Shown here piece by piece: positions 1 to 13,300 of a stretch of 64,000 bases of DNA. The translations under genes and the position numbers were made by a program. The DNA comes from Phallusia mammillata. Taxonomy: Eukaryota; Chordata; Ascidiacea; Phlebobranchia; Ascidiidae. The stretch is taken from NCBI GenBank assembly GCA_003260075.1, contig QLIY01000651.1, positions 30,766 through 94,765 of the forward strand, read 5' to 3'. How positions within the stretch are numbered: the stretch's first letter is position 1; the number at the start of each line of letters is the position of its first letter. Below the pieces are notes generated by a model that was not told the origin of the DNA, searched no databases, and saw only the letters and a list, made by a program, of their open reading frames with translations.

Positions 1-560
1 CAACTTTGACATTAAATAGGAATGTATTTGTTTCATCAGCAAACTTGATGTTTCTGTTTATTAGTTTTGAAAGCACATCCAATTCCAATGACCTATTTCT
101 AAACTAGAAATCGTTGGCTTAAAATGTACCTAAAAGGTTTTTTCAGTTCGGGACTGATACATTTAACAGAATTGCGTTTTTGTCCTGTTGCCCTGTTGCG
201 ACAATAAATACGTGTACCTGTTGTTACCTGATCAACGTTATCAATTGCATAAAGACATCTTAATAAAGACACATACCAATTTCAAAAAAACCCCCCCCCC
301 CACGTTATCAATTGCATAAAGACATCTTAATAAAGACACATACCAATTTAAAAAAAAAACATTTAGCGACCTTTTGTGACGACAGTCAAACATGTAAAGG
401 GGTTTGGTGTGTGTGCAGATGTGTGGTCATAAAAGTATACCAGACCTGTTGTTGGCGAGTCCCTGTTTACATAAGTGTATGACGACTTCAAATTTATTAT
501 TTCAAATCAGTAAACTATAATTGCTCTGATACAGACCGCATTGACTTTAGATGTCATTCC
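1..560 (+). repeat. Duplicated 3' flank of the VWA gene unit (left edge)
   Basis: The first ~75 bases closely match 7050-7130 (just 3' of VWA copy 1) and more weakly 14033-14100 (3' of copy 2). Similarity continues in patches, for example the TACCTG / GACACATAC region at 215-285 against 7330-7410. This looks like the 3' flank of another VWA paralogue lying just outside the window. Within it, 235-290 is repeated at 302-347 across a short C tract at about 291-301. No coding sequence recognised. Confidence 0.6.
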
Positions 561-2938
561 GCTTTGCAGCAATTGCCCTGAGTAGCAAGTCAATCAAGCT
601 GCTTTATTAGGCATTGTTTGTATGCGATAGCCTCACGTGAAGAATTACACAAATTGCATCTTCTTCAAAACAATTTGTTGACGGGACGTTACATGAAATT
701 CACAACTGTTTTCTTGTACATTGCTTTTAGGCTAAAAGCAAAAATGCTACAGAGTTAAAACAGGTTTTTAATAGTCCAAGATGAGCCAATCAAACGTTTT
801 CCCGTCAGCAACTCCTGAAACGTTTGCTGATTGTTGTCCTTTATTGACTGAGCGAACAATCTCTGCCGCCGAATGTCTGTCATACGCCCACCGCAACATA
901 CAGGTGATTGAAACGATTTTGGTTGCGATTGAACTGTAAGACTGCCCTTCGTTGTCACACCTCACACGTACCGACTTGTTTACAAACTAAATGTTATAAT
1001 TAATACCATTTCATGCAAATGGGCTTTCATAATTAGTTGATAAATTAAAACATTTTGATTAAACAACTGCAAGTTAGTGTTTCAAGACAACCATTTAATT
1101 GTAGCTTATCATGATCGAAAGTTGCAGACTGTGAAGTTTGTCACTTTGTACCAAAGCAGCTTTACTCTCCTTGGACGCACAACACAATTCTGCTTTTTGT
1201 TGGTGCTCGCTTCACACAACTGAACGGGTAACATTTAGGAAACAACTAAACAAGTTCGAGGTATCCGACAAAAAGACTCGTATCTTGTCGGTGATGCTAA
1301 ACACCGCGTGGTGCAGCATGCGGCTATACGTTATCATATAGTAAGCGACAGAAAATCTTAATAGACAGAAATTAACTCTAGGCAGAAACTATCATTATGG
1401 GAACTTTTGAAAACGCTGGCGGTTAGAGCTACTCGGGATGAAGTGGAGTTTGCAGTTGAAATAACACTATTTGCTGGTCTCATTTACCCTGTTGGGGCTT
1501 ATATTCTCAGATGCGGTATACCATGTGACTTATCATGCGCTATATTTAGTACCACCTGAAATCTTATTGTTGACAACCAACAGTGCTTTTTGTCACTAAT
1601 TCTTTGAATACTGTTTTTTTTAACGCAACAAGGTTTGGAACTGGTCTGCACGCTCCAACCCTTTACCGAACAGCGAAAGCTGTCAAACAATTGAAAGTTG
1701 GAAAAAGAGCGTTTGTCTAAGTCTTAGACTCCAGGACTAGATTGATTGAGTGTGCGAAATCTATCATCACCTTCAGCCGATATAGGCAATGGAAAACATT
1801 GCAAAAAAAATTCCAATTTTAAGCATCGTTAAACATTGCGGTTTCAACTCAATATCAGCTCCGGGATTTTTCAGTGGTGCGTGGGGTTACGCGTGACTGC
1901 TAAAGTTTGTGTTCGGGTCCCACATTTCGTCTTGTGACTAAGGCTTTTTACACCGACTTTTTACAAACTGATCGGGTTCGTGTTGGGGAGCCCCCCCCCC
2001 CCCCCCCCCCGGAGCTTCCCGCGTCAAACCCCGTGACAATACTAAATATAGAAAAACGTTACTCGGATTTTTCGATTGCATCATGACAATTTAACTGATA
2101 TTGTGAACATAAACCTGATAACGCCGACTTGTATACTTCCACTGAAACAATATATAATACAAAACTGCAGTTAAGTCAAAGATATTTTTTATACCACTGA
2201 TGTGCTTTTAGTGGTGAAAATAAGCCACAAATGCCCTGAAAGCCGTTCTAACAATTATTGCCATTCCGCTAAGAGTCGTAACGCAATGGTGTCACAATAT
2301 CGCGACCCATGGATATGCATTAATACTATTTTTGTCTGTAGTCGAGGAACTATTTTGGGTCGTGACCCATAGTTTGGGCAAAATGATCTATAACATAAGT
2401 TTATTAAAAAGTCCCTGGATAATCTTCGTATTCGTTTAAAAATCCTTACAATATTTTGTCTCAGTGAAGTTTTATGTTACTTTGCATTTAATCGTATGAA
2501 AAGGTTGAAATTTCTAGGACGATATTTTCATATACCGCATTGTTCCGGTGGGAAATTATGTTACTTTCATCACTAGGCCGTATCACCATAGAGAGAGAGA
2601 CCTTATTGTGTAGGTGCCCCCCCCCCCTCATATACCGCATTGTTCCGGTGGGAAATTATGTTACTTTCATCACTATAGGCCGTATCACCATAGAGAGAGA
2701 GAGACCTTATTGTGTAGGTGTTTGTTTCGCACTGATGCAGGCGAAAACTTTGCTTGAGCGCCAATAGCACGAAAAACGTCCCTTGTGGTTTGTTTTTGAA
2801 CGGGATTTCCAGTGTGTATGGGTGTGACGGTAACAGATTCCTTCAAATCAGATTCAAGGTTTTAGCACGACATTGCGCATGTCGTAGAAGATTCTCTTAT
2901 CGATTTAAAATATTTTTCCGAAGGATTTTGTCATAAAC
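561..2938. other. Intergenic region upstream of VWA copy 1
   Basis: No gene recognised. The stretch 1800-1915 resembles 9558-9680, the equivalent position upstream of copy 2, so it belongs to the ~7 kb tandem unit. A C tract lies at about 1991-2010. The segment 2528-2617 is repeated almost exactly at 2630-2720 across a C tract at about 2618-2628. Short ORFs here have no recognisable domain. Confidence 0.5.
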
Positions 2939-5900
2939 ATGTTCCAAAAGGTTGGATTGGCATTTCTTCTATACAATCTGGTTCCAGTTGTCAGGTAGGA
3001 ATTTGTATTTACAGAAAAACAAGCTAAAAGAATATATTGTAATACTATGGCAGAAGCCAAAGAATTATTATTCAAATACAGTTTGATGCCTCTTACAGAA
3101 CACAGTCTGTTGATTTGACTTTGGTGCCTGATGCAAGTGGTGAAGATGTTGTAGATGCATCGATTGCAAAAATTGAAGCACTTAATGTGTTTCCAAATGA
3201 CTTTGGATTGCTGAAACGTATTGCTTTAGTCGAAACGAATTTCGGAATCGATGTTGTCAACAAAATGGGTGGCATTTGGCAAGTAGGTATATTTNGTGTT
3301 TCCAAATGACTTTGGATTGATGAAACGTATTGCTTTAGTCGAAACGAATTTCGGAATCGACGTTGTCAACGCCCCCCCCCCAAATGACTTTGGATTGCTG
3401 AAACGTATTGCTTTAGTCGAAACGAATTTCGGAATCGATGTTGTCAACAAAATGGGTGGCATTTGGCAAGTAGGTATATTTTTCATGTTAGTTTAACTAC
3501 AAACTTTGGCGTTAGTAATGGTTCGAAGTGAGAAGAAATACGTAAACTGTTTTGGTTTTGTAAACCATAACAGCCACATACTTATAAACGTGTGCATGGA
3601 AGTTCAATAACAAAACATGTACATAGTAAATCAAAGCTTTCAGCACACCTAAATCAGTCTGAGTTATTCGCTTTGCACTGTTTTATAAATAAATCACGAT
3701 TCCGCCGATTTAATGGCATCTTCAGTTCTAAGCAAGAAATAAAAAAATAAAATTAAGGCATTTAGGCAATAAAGCACGAAAACAAAACAAAACGAAATAT
3801 TGCAAACCGATAAACACAAACTGATTTAAGTGTACTGAAAGCTTCAGTTTACTATAATTATCCGTAACTTGATTCGTTTGTATTGAGCGCATGTTGGTTT
3901 AGGACGATTTCTTAAGCACAGTTTTATGCAAAATATAGGTGTGAGAGGCGAGAGCTGAAGCGGTTGCAAAGTATGGTTTCTGAGCTTGCTAGTTATTTCA
4001 GTTTTCTTACACAACTAGTAAACCTTCCATATCACACTGACACGCTCGATAAGAAATAATTTGTCATCCTAATACTTTATATTTTTAATGTTTTTCTGTG
4101 ACCATGCCGCGCTTTGGCAATTTCTTTGAGCCAATTATCTTCTGCATAGTCACGTGTTAAATAATTTTTGTTTTATGTACTGGTCATAACATGACCTAAA
4201 TAAGTTAAAATGAAATTGGGTGATTTTTCACGTATTCATATTGTTGAAGGCCACGATAGAAATACTAAAACATAACCGTTTGCAAATAAAAAGTATAAAA
4301 TACTTACGTTTTTATTGCTTATAAATCATATCATTTTATTTCTGACAAATCTTTTGAAAAAACCTTCGCGACACTCAGCAAAATATCAAATGTCCCCCAA
4401 GGGTGTCGGGACCAACACGTTGAAAATCGCTGGACCACAGGATGACATTTTAGCTAAGATTGCCAAATGTTTTCTTGCCTGCAATCGATTTAGTGCAGCC
4501 GACACCAGACTCATTAAGTTTTTGTGTTTCAGATCACTCCGAATATTTCATCCCAGTTGTCTGACCCCAGCGTTTTGCTTTCTTTGAGTCAATATCTCAT
4601 ACCGGCAAGCATAGAGTTTGGAACAAATATCACTAATCTTTCAAGCAACCCCAATTTTAGGTAAGGGGGAGTAAGATAACACGCACAAGGTGCTCTTTAC
4701 TTAAACGTTTTTGCTTAAACATTTTCCGGAAGTAATTAGATGTTTGTCATGCACTCAAACTCTGAGATCTAAATGATGTCTTTTGATTTGTATGTAAAAA
4801 CGTCAAACTCAAAGCTAAACGTTATCTGTAAACGCCAAATGGTATATTCTACGCCAATGGTGCTTTTTAGGATCCCGCTTACGTCAGCTTTGGCTGCTCG
4901 TCTTTATGTTCAATTGTTAGCTGGTACAAGTGTTCCTGCGTCACTTGACCAACAAGCAAACTGGTGGAATACCTATTACAATCTCACAGGAAACGCACAG
5001 GGTTTCCAGGAGCGTGTGATTGCATATGAAAATGCAACAGGTTAGTTTCGGAATCGCTCGGATTAGTTTAATTTGTAATTTTTAATTTACTAGGATTTAT
5101 AAAGGTTGCATCGTTTCCAAACTTGACATTTGGCTGTTGGTGGATAGTTCGGGCAGTATTGGATCAGACAATTTTCAAACAACATTGCAGTTTGTCGCAA
5201 ATCTTTCATCCCAGTTCTTAATTGCACCTGACGCTGTTCGCTTTGGTTTTTCGGTTTATTCAAGTGGCCATAATTTTATCAGTCACTTCAACGAGCACAC
5301 AAACAGCACCGCCTTTTTCAACGCGGTCCTTGCAACTGCATATTTCTCTGGTTGGTTGTATTGTGCATATACTAACAATGGACGTTCTGTGACCTTTATT
5401 ACAACGCAGGAGGGACGTTCACTGGAAATGCCATAAACGAAGTTGTGCAAACTGGTTTTAATGAAACTTTCGGTCTCAGGCCACTTTCTGCAGGCGTTCC
5501 TCGCGCTCTGGTTGTTCTTACTGATGGACAGAGCTCAGACGATGTTATAGCTCCATCTGAAATGGTAGGGATTGCTGCAGAACATTACCCCCCCCCCCGA
5601 TGGACAGAGCTCAGACGATGTTATAGCTCCATCTGAAATGGTAGGGTTTGCTGCAGAACATGCAACAGCAACACGTCCAGTTTGTGCAACACGATCCAAC
5701 ACGACCAACGCGCAAAGGTTGATACGAAAACATTTTATACAAATTTTCAGGCGCGAGGGGAAGAAATTACTGTCTTTGCTGTTGGGATTGGAAGCGGAAT
5801 CGATCATAATGAATTAGAGGAGATTGCCGGAGTTCCAAGCCGAATATTTGAGTTGGACGACTTTAGTCAATTGATAACTGTGCTGAGAGGTGAACTGAGC

Positions 5901-6786
5901 AATGATGCTTGCACGGCCTCTGCCGAAATCCCGGTACGATATAATGTTAAACTAAGTTTAGTGGCTTAAATGACAGAACTTATAAAATCCTTGCTTTTTA
6001 GGACAACACAACAGTTGAAGTGAGCGTGCCACCTGGAAATACATACTACTCAACTATTCAGCTGCCCAATAACGGATCAGTCGAGCTTGAATTTCATGTC
6101 ACTCCCGGCAGTGGATCAGGGATCGTCTATATTTCCGGAACTATTCAAAATCCAAGCTCAGCTGTGCATGATTTCTCGGTTGTAATAACATCTGTAAGTT
6201 TTAATCAGATACATAGTTTAAAACACAGACAGTACAATGACAATTTATGCACAAAACGTTTGCAGAAATAACAGATGTCTTGTTTGATGAAATATATGCT
6301 AGATTAAGTAGGTTTAACTCTTATATTTTACCACCAGGGAACAACTGCTGTTATCACAATCAATTCCGATGATTTAAACAGCAGGTTGATTTTGGCTGGG
6401 TTTTTCTCAAGATCACGCAGAGAAGTTGATGCTGAAGTTGGCAGCAAACCATTGTACGTCGCCTTGGCATCGACCAGCAACCAACCTCTTGAAGTCGGAT
6501 TTCAATCCACTGGAAGTCCTGTCAGGGCTGTTGTAAGTGATTTGGTTAACGGCTTTTAGGCTAAACAATTGTACAAACTTAACTAAAACATTTTAAGGTT
6601 GCAACTGCATCTACGAACTCTCTCTTAAATGTAACTGTGGCGAATAACAGCACTGAAACCACGACGAAGCTGACAACTTTGAGTGAAACATTATCAACTA
6701 CAACATGTGCCGCCTCCCGAAGTATCTTGTACAATCTTTATCTGTTATTTATCATGACGTTCACAACCTTGTTGGCATTTTGCTAA
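2939..6786 (+). CDS. Secreted/GPI-anchored VWA-domain protein, copy 1 (intact)
   Basis: Ten exons with GT-AG junctions and consistent phases: 2939-2994, 3099-3282, 4533-4660, 4871-5040, 5105-5350, 5410-5564, 5751-5933, 6002-6193, 6338-6532, 6598-6786; about 565 residues. Order: signal peptide (MFQKVGLAFLLYNL...); N-terminal domain with VETNFG and GGIWQ, then PLTSALAARLY and QQANWWNTYYN; VWA domain with the MIDAS motif DSSGS, a GGT loop and LTDG; a beta-rich region with RSRR; a short Thr-rich stalk; and a final hydrophobic segment ending at the stop, as in GPI signals. Seen: all exons open. Known: VWA domains with a MIDAS bind ligands through a metal ion. Inferred: surface or secreted recognition protein. 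Odd: exon 2 is partly repeated at 3296-3370 and 3381-3469, and the end of exon 6 at 5599-5640, next to an N or C tracts; these look like assembly duplications. The ATG is supported by the identical 56-nt first exon in copies 2, 3 and 6. Ligand unknown. Confidence 0.85.
3296..3469 (+). repeat. Two partial repeats of VWA copy 1 exon 2
   Basis: Exon 2 sequence restarts after the N at 3295 (3296-3370) and again after the C tract at 3371-3380 (3381-3469, ending at the same splice donor). The copies are nearly identical to 3099-3282. The extra pieces would break the exon if real, so the model uses the first copy. Confidence 0.8.
5565..5640 (+). repeat. C-tract junction repeating the end of VWA copy 1 exon 6
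   Basis: After the exon 6 donor (5565) the sequence runs about 23 bases into the intron, meets a C tract (about 5588-5598), then jumps back and repeats 42 exon bases (5599-5640) before continuing in the intron with a small difference (GTAGGGTTT for GTAGGGATT). It has the look of two overlapping reads or haplotypes joined by a homopolymer. Confidence 0.75.
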
Positions 6787-8051
6787 ACAAAACTTATATA
6801 TATAGAAATATATATATATAGCTATGAGCTGAACGTAGCGGGATCTTGTACATAATTAACATTTATAATAATGCTGAGGGGCATTAAAAAACGATACAAT
6901 TTGATGAAAAATTCGTTCATTGTAGCGGTTCAAAGCCTGGTACAGGCTAAGCACACATTTAAGAAAAATTTTGATGTTCAGATCCGTAGACCATTAATAA
7001 ATTTTGCTTTGAAAGTAGGTTACTGGGGCATTGATGTTCTCAGTTTCCATGTGGCAACTTTGACATTGAATAGGAATGTATTTGTTTTATCAGCAAAATT
7101 GATGTTTCTGTCTATTAGTTTTAAACGCACATTCTGTCGTATTTACCTATAGTACTGCTGTTATCTTTAAAACACTAATAAAGGCTTTGTAAATATAAAT
7201 CGTTTGCTTTTGAGGTAAAGGTATAACAGTGGAAACTGCGACATTTAAATGAAATGCGTTTTTTTCGTGTTAAATATTGTTATTGAGAACTATGTCGGGC
7301 GTCAGTGAGTAAGTTGCGACGTTTAATGCATGTACCTGTACGTTATTGCCTGATGAACCTAATCTATCGCGTGATCATCTTAACTCTTGATGACGACACA
7401 TACTAGTTTTAAAGCTTCTGCGCTGCGAATTTTGTGTGCCGGCGATTTTACATTAAGTATATAGTCAAACATATGTAAAGGTCCTTGGATGTAGGTGTAG
7501 GTATGACGTGTGTTCATAAAGTAAACCAGATAATCTCACTTGATGTGCGACACATTGGCTATGAAAAAAACGTCGTATTTCCATTGTTTCTGGATGTTTA
7601 CCTGTACAACACATATCTGTGTGGCGTTTTGTACCCGGATGAACAGGTACCTCTGGTGGTATAAGTAGATGCCATGTTTCATGAGATAGGTTACATTTCG
7701 ACGAAGCCGACCGACTACGAAACATTTCGGTTTGGGACACTTCTTGTGCTACTTCCTGTGCAAGTATGATATACAATGTATAATGCATTCCTGTGCCATC
7801 ATGGTTTAAACGCATTTAACATGTTTAAGACGCCACAAAATGACCTGTATTAAATCAGATGCATATGCCAATATTGTACAAATTCTACAAGTGGTACGAT
7901 GGTCGAAACGATTTGGAAATCAATGCTTAAAAGTATGTGCTAGCTAAAGCAGAGATAGTGCAGCTCATCAGAGATAATAGATTTGGGCTGTTCATCTGAA
8001 TTAACAACAGCGAGTGAGAATCTCCGCCGGAAACAACCTGTGTTGATACTA
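6787..8051. other. 3' flank of VWA copy 1
   Basis: Holds the 3' end of copy 1, a candidate AATAAA signal at 7177-7182, and the conserved flank block (7050-7130) shared with the window start and with the copy 2 flank. The minus-strand ORF at 7465-7815 has no recognisable domain and is not called as a gene. Confidence 0.5.
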
Positions 8052-8598
8052 CAGTCAAACTTCGATATTATGCCACCCTTTGGGACCGAGAGAAAGTGGC
8101 ATGGTAGCGAGGTTGGCATAATAGCGAGGGTTGTTTTTAAACATAGCCTTGTGACGTGACAATGTACTGTAATGCCACGTTGTGTTGTACCATTATAATT
8201 TATTAGTATAAAGTACAGTATACAGTATAATTTATTACAAAAAAACGAATAGATCGTGCCTAGAACAAACAAGATCTGTTAGTTTTGCCGTGACACAAGC
8301 ACAGAACGGCGTTTACATAACTCGCTGCAAAGCCGTGAAACCTCTTAACATGACCTTCTCAGATGCGGTATNGTTTGTTTATTCAACGATTTGTTTTTCG
8401 TGTTTTCTCTGTTTTATCATAAGCTCAAACCGAAAGTTGTCAGAAGGCCCAATTGTTTAATCCATAACCACACCGTTAGTACAGTACTGTACTCTCATGT
8501 GTCATAGTATCAAGGGTAATTTAGTTGGTGACGATCAAAAATGGTATAGTAGCGAGGGTGGCATAATAGCAAGGTGGCATAGTATCGAAGTTTGACTG
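8052..8598. mobile_element. Tc1/mariner (pogo-like) MITE
   Basis: Terminal inverted repeats begin CAGTCAAACTTCGATA at the left and are mirrored at the right end, continued by imperfect GGCATAATAGCGAGG-type motifs. The element is flanked by TA on both sides (8050-8051, 8599-8600), as expected for this superfamily. No transposase ORF, so it is non-autonomous. One N lies at about 8372. Confidence 0.8.
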
Positions 8599-10368
8599 TA
8601 TCCGATATTTTGTTCAGAAGAGAAATTTATACCAATTGAATATCTAAAGGTTGGAATTGACTCATGAGCGTAATTGTCAAATTGTGTTTACAATGTGGTG
8701 AGTTTTAATTCAAAATCGCCCAACTTCGTAAAAAATGAAGTAAAACATGACCCAACGGACGGAACGACAGATTTATTTTAAACATGTCACATTCAGGGGT
8801 TGCCAGCCTAAAAGACGTTAGGATGCAGCATGCAGCAACAAACCAACGTTGCTAAAATATATTTCTGTGGGCGCTCGCATCAAACAAATAAACCATGCTA
8901 CAGTAAATTAACAAGTTGTTTAAATATTATGTTAAATGTTTTGTTAAAAAGCGTAACTGAATATGTCACAGCCCAATACCCGATTGTTATATTAAACGAC
9001 AAACAATACTAAATATATTTAGAATTTGGTAAAACGTTCGTTATATGTTACATGGTTCTTAATTTGTAGGAAGTTTCAATAATTGGAATATACTGGTAGT
9101 TTAAACATCTACATCCTCAATTAAATTTTCGATATTAACATGCGCACTATTAGAATATTAGGACCCTGGCAAATCATATTTTTTTCCGAAATAAGAATGA
9201 AAAGTTAAATCAAACTGAAAGCATTATGTTCGGTTTCAAACGAAAAAGACAAGGGTCGCCTATATCTTACTAACTTAGTAAGATGTTGACAATAGCTGAT
9301 CACAGCATACAATGCTTCAGCTGTTGACAACCTGCAAATGGTTATTCATTTTGTGATCACGATTTGTGTAATTGTAACGCAACCGAGCTTTCAACTGAAT
9401 TTAAAAATGCATTTCATGGAATTTCATGACCGTCGGACCAAGATAATGCTATTCTACCAAGAACTGTCAGACAAATTAAAAAATATGAAAAGATTGATTG
9501 CTGGCGAAGTAAATAGTCGAACTTTAGCTTTGGGACGCCGAAAGTTCCTGACAATAGTTTTTGGCAAATTTAAAAATCTGATTAAACATTGCGGTTTTAT
9601 ACCAATATTCGCTTCGGGATTTTTCTGTGGTGCAATTACAAGGTTAAACATAGTACGTGGCGTTATACGTGACTGTCTCTTTTTGTCTTTGGGGTAAGGC
9701 AGCTAAGTGTTCCGGTAACGTTTTGGCCTAAAATAGACTGAGACGCTTAAATCCATACACAAACATAAAACTGTGCGGGTTTTTACCCGAGCTCCGTAAA
9801 AGTGATAATTAGAAAAGCTGTCATTTAGATTTTTCCCGATCGTTGCGTGTGACTGGTATAAGCTAAGTTTAGGAAATGAAAAATGACTGGTTTTGTAAAT
9901 TTCAACCAAAACCGGATTATAAAAGACAAGCTGCAGTCAAATTGTAGTCTTTGTTTATGCCACTGGGTTCGGGGCAAACTTTTAACAAAAATACCGGGGT
10001 GGTTTTCGGGGTTGTACTTTCGGTTTTGGGTTGAGTCCGGGCCCGTTCAGTTTCGCCCACAACTCTGAACTGGTGTGCCTTATCACAACTTATCATGGTA
10101 CCTGTGTATGCCTTATCATGGTACCTGTGTATTTATCGTTACTGGCACCAGGAAAGCAAACAGCAAATGTTTTCAGATTTTGTAAAGTTCCGCGAAGAAC
10201 GTTCCCTTTGTTGAAAACGGGATTTCCAACCTATTCAATGAATTGATTTGTGTACATAGCTTGGATCATCACAGATACTATATAAAACCGATTCCGTATC
10301 TCACCCTGACCATACAGATGTTGGAGAAAGTTTTCTTGTCCGTATGAAAGACTTTTTTTGTGACAAAA
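8599..10368. other. Intergenic region upstream of VWA copy 2
   Basis: No gene recognised. 9558-9680 matches 1800-1915 upstream of copy 1, supporting duplication of a ~7 kb unit including intergenic DNA. A short tandem repeat (CTTATCATGGTACCTGTGTA-like) occurs at about 10086-10132. Confidence 0.45.
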
Positions 10369-13300
10369 ATGTTTTTCAAAGTTGGAATGGCATTTATTCT
10401 ATACAACTTGTTTAAAGTTACAAGGTAAAAGTGTAAGTTTCACAAAAAATTAAGCATAAAATGGGTAAAAACTAAAGTAATTTCAACGTCATTTAGGGCA
10501 AATTGAAAAAACAAACAAACTTATGACCACTTCTTACAGAACACAGTCAGTTGATTTGACTTTGGTGCCTGATGCGAGTGGTGAAGATGTTGTAGATGCA
10601 TCGATTGCAAAACTTGAAGCACTTAATGTGTTTCCAAATGACTTTGGATTGCTGAAACGTATTGCTTTAGTCGAAACGAATTTTGGAACGGATATTGCCA
10701 ACGAATTGGGTGGCATTTGGCAAGTAAGTCTCATAACACAATATGAACTATAGTGATGCTAAAGGCTAAAGAGAAAAAATACACAACCTTTTTTAGTATT
10801 CCGACTAAAAACGTTTTGGTGTTTCAGATCACATCGGATATTTCATCCCAATTGTCTGATCCCGCGGCTCTGCTTTCTTTGAGTCAATATTTCATACCAG
10901 CAAGCATAGCGTTCGGAACAAATATCACTGATTTGTCAGGCGACCCCGATTTTAGGTAAAAGTGGGTAGGATACGACGCACGACCATGGTCTAATTTACG
11001 GTTATATGCAGTGCTGGATTAACCATTAGGCAAAGTAGGCACGTGCCTACAGGCCAGTCAAGAATCCAGGCCACAAATCAGTAGAAATTTAGTCATGTTG
11101 TCAAAATAATTATTTTTTGTGTTGAAAGCCAGAAAGCGATCTACTCCGTAAGATTGACCCCCAACAACTAGTTAACGCGTTTTCAATCGCGAAAACGCGC
11201 AAAGTTGTCATTTAGTTAGGCATGTGACCAAGTTTTTGCACGGTACCCTGTGTTATAGTTGCAACAATGATCTTTGTGACAATAATTTGGCAACACTGAT
11301 AATTCTAATTTTTTAGTTGGCAACCCTGATTTTCGGGCCACTTATAAAATGTGCCTACAGGCCAGCAGACCCTTAATCCAGCACTGNCAGCAGACCTTTA
11401 ATCCGGCACTGGTTATATGTTTTAGAATCCCGCTTACGTCAGCTTTGGCTGCTCGTCTTTATGTTCAACTGTTGGCTGGTACAAGTGTTCCTGGGCCACT
11501 TGACCAACAAGCAAACTGGTGGAATACCTATTACAATCTCACAGGAAACGCACAGGATTTCCAGGAGCGAGTGATTGCACATGAAAACGCAACTGGTTAG
11601 TTTCGGAACACATGTTATCGTGTCTGTTATAATATGTAATTTTATTTTTTGCTTGTAAATTTGTAAAGGTTGCATCGTTTCCAAACTTGACATTTGGTTG
11701 TTGGTTGATGGTTCGGGAAGTATTGGATCACACAACTTTCAAACAACATTGCAGTTTGTCGCAAATCTTTCATCCGAGTTTTCCATTGCACCTGACGCCG
11801 TTCGCTTCGGTTTCTCAGTTTATTCAAGTCGTCACTGCTTTATCAGTTACTTCAACCAGCACACAAACAACACTGCCTTTAAAAACGCGGTCCTTGCAAC
11901 TACATATCCCGGAGGTTGGTTTATATTTGTGCAAACTGACAACGATCATTTTGTAACCTTTATTGCAACACAGGAGGAACAAGAACTGGAAACGCCATAA
12001 ACGAAGTTGTGCAAACTGGTTTTCATGAAATGTTCGGCCTTCGACCACTTTCTGCAGGTGTTCCTCGCGCTCTGGTTGTTCTTACTGATGGACAAAGCGG
12101 AGACGATGTATTATCTCCTTCTAAAACGGTATTCGTCAGTTTTGCAATACTCCAAAATGCTCCGATTTGTATATACGCAAAAATTCGACACTTAATTATT
12201 TTTACAAACTTGCAGGCGCGAGTTGCCGGTATAACCGTCTTTGCTGTTGGCATTGGAAGCGGAATCAATCATAATGAATTAGAGGAGATTGCTGGAGTTC
12301 CAAGCCGAATATTTGAACTGGATGACTTCAGTCAATTGATAACTGTGCTGAGAGGTGAACTGAGCAATGATGCTTGCACGGCATCTGCCGAAATCCCGGT
12401 ACGATATAATGTTAAACTAAGTTTAGTGGCATATGAATTTCAGTACATCTAACTTAAAATCCTTACTTTTAAGGACAACACGACAGTTGAAGTGATCGTG
12501 CCACCTGAAAATACATACTACTCAAGTGTTCAGCTGCCAAATAACGGATCAGTTGAGCTTGAATTTCATGTCACTCCCGACAGTGGATCAGGGGTCGTCT
12601 ACATTTCCGGAACTATTCAAAATCCAAGCTCAGCTGTGCATGATTTTTCGGCTGTAATAACACCTGTAAGTTCTAATTTAACAAAGCTGGTTTGGAAATA
12701 TGACTTTTTGGGGAAAAACATGTTGTCATAATTAGACAGGCCATTATTACAGTAAATAACAGCATGCTTTTGTTTGTATTAGAAATTTAGGTTCAAATGA
12801 TTGCGCATTCATGTGCCGAAACGTTTGATAAAAAATACATTAATATTTGGAGCAATACAACCTTGCTTAACGGTTTTAAATAATAAACTACTAATAAAAA
12901 ACCTATGAAAACATAAACTAAGCCACAAAAAGTGCTTTATCATTCAATTAAATTTTTACAAATATATTGTTGTAACTTATGGCGATACACAAAATCAATA
13001 CAGTTAGAACCTACATCTTATACCAACAGGGAACAACTGTTATTACAATCAACTCTGATGATTTAAACAGCAGCTTGAATTTGGCTGGGTTTTTCTCAAG
13101 ATCACGCAGAGCGGTTGATAATGAATCTGGCAGCAAACCATTGTACGTCGCCTTGTCATCGACCAGCGATCAACCTCTTCAAGTCGGCTTTCAATCTACT
13201 GGAAGTCCTGTCAGGGCTGCTGTAAGTGACTCTATTATTATGCTAAAATAATAAACTGAATGGAAATTTATGGAAAATTATTAGGTTGTAACTGCATCTA

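Noticed and set aside
7465-7815. Minus-strand ORF of 116 residues
   Set aside because: No recognisable domain, no splice context, and it lies in the 3' flank of VWA copy 1.
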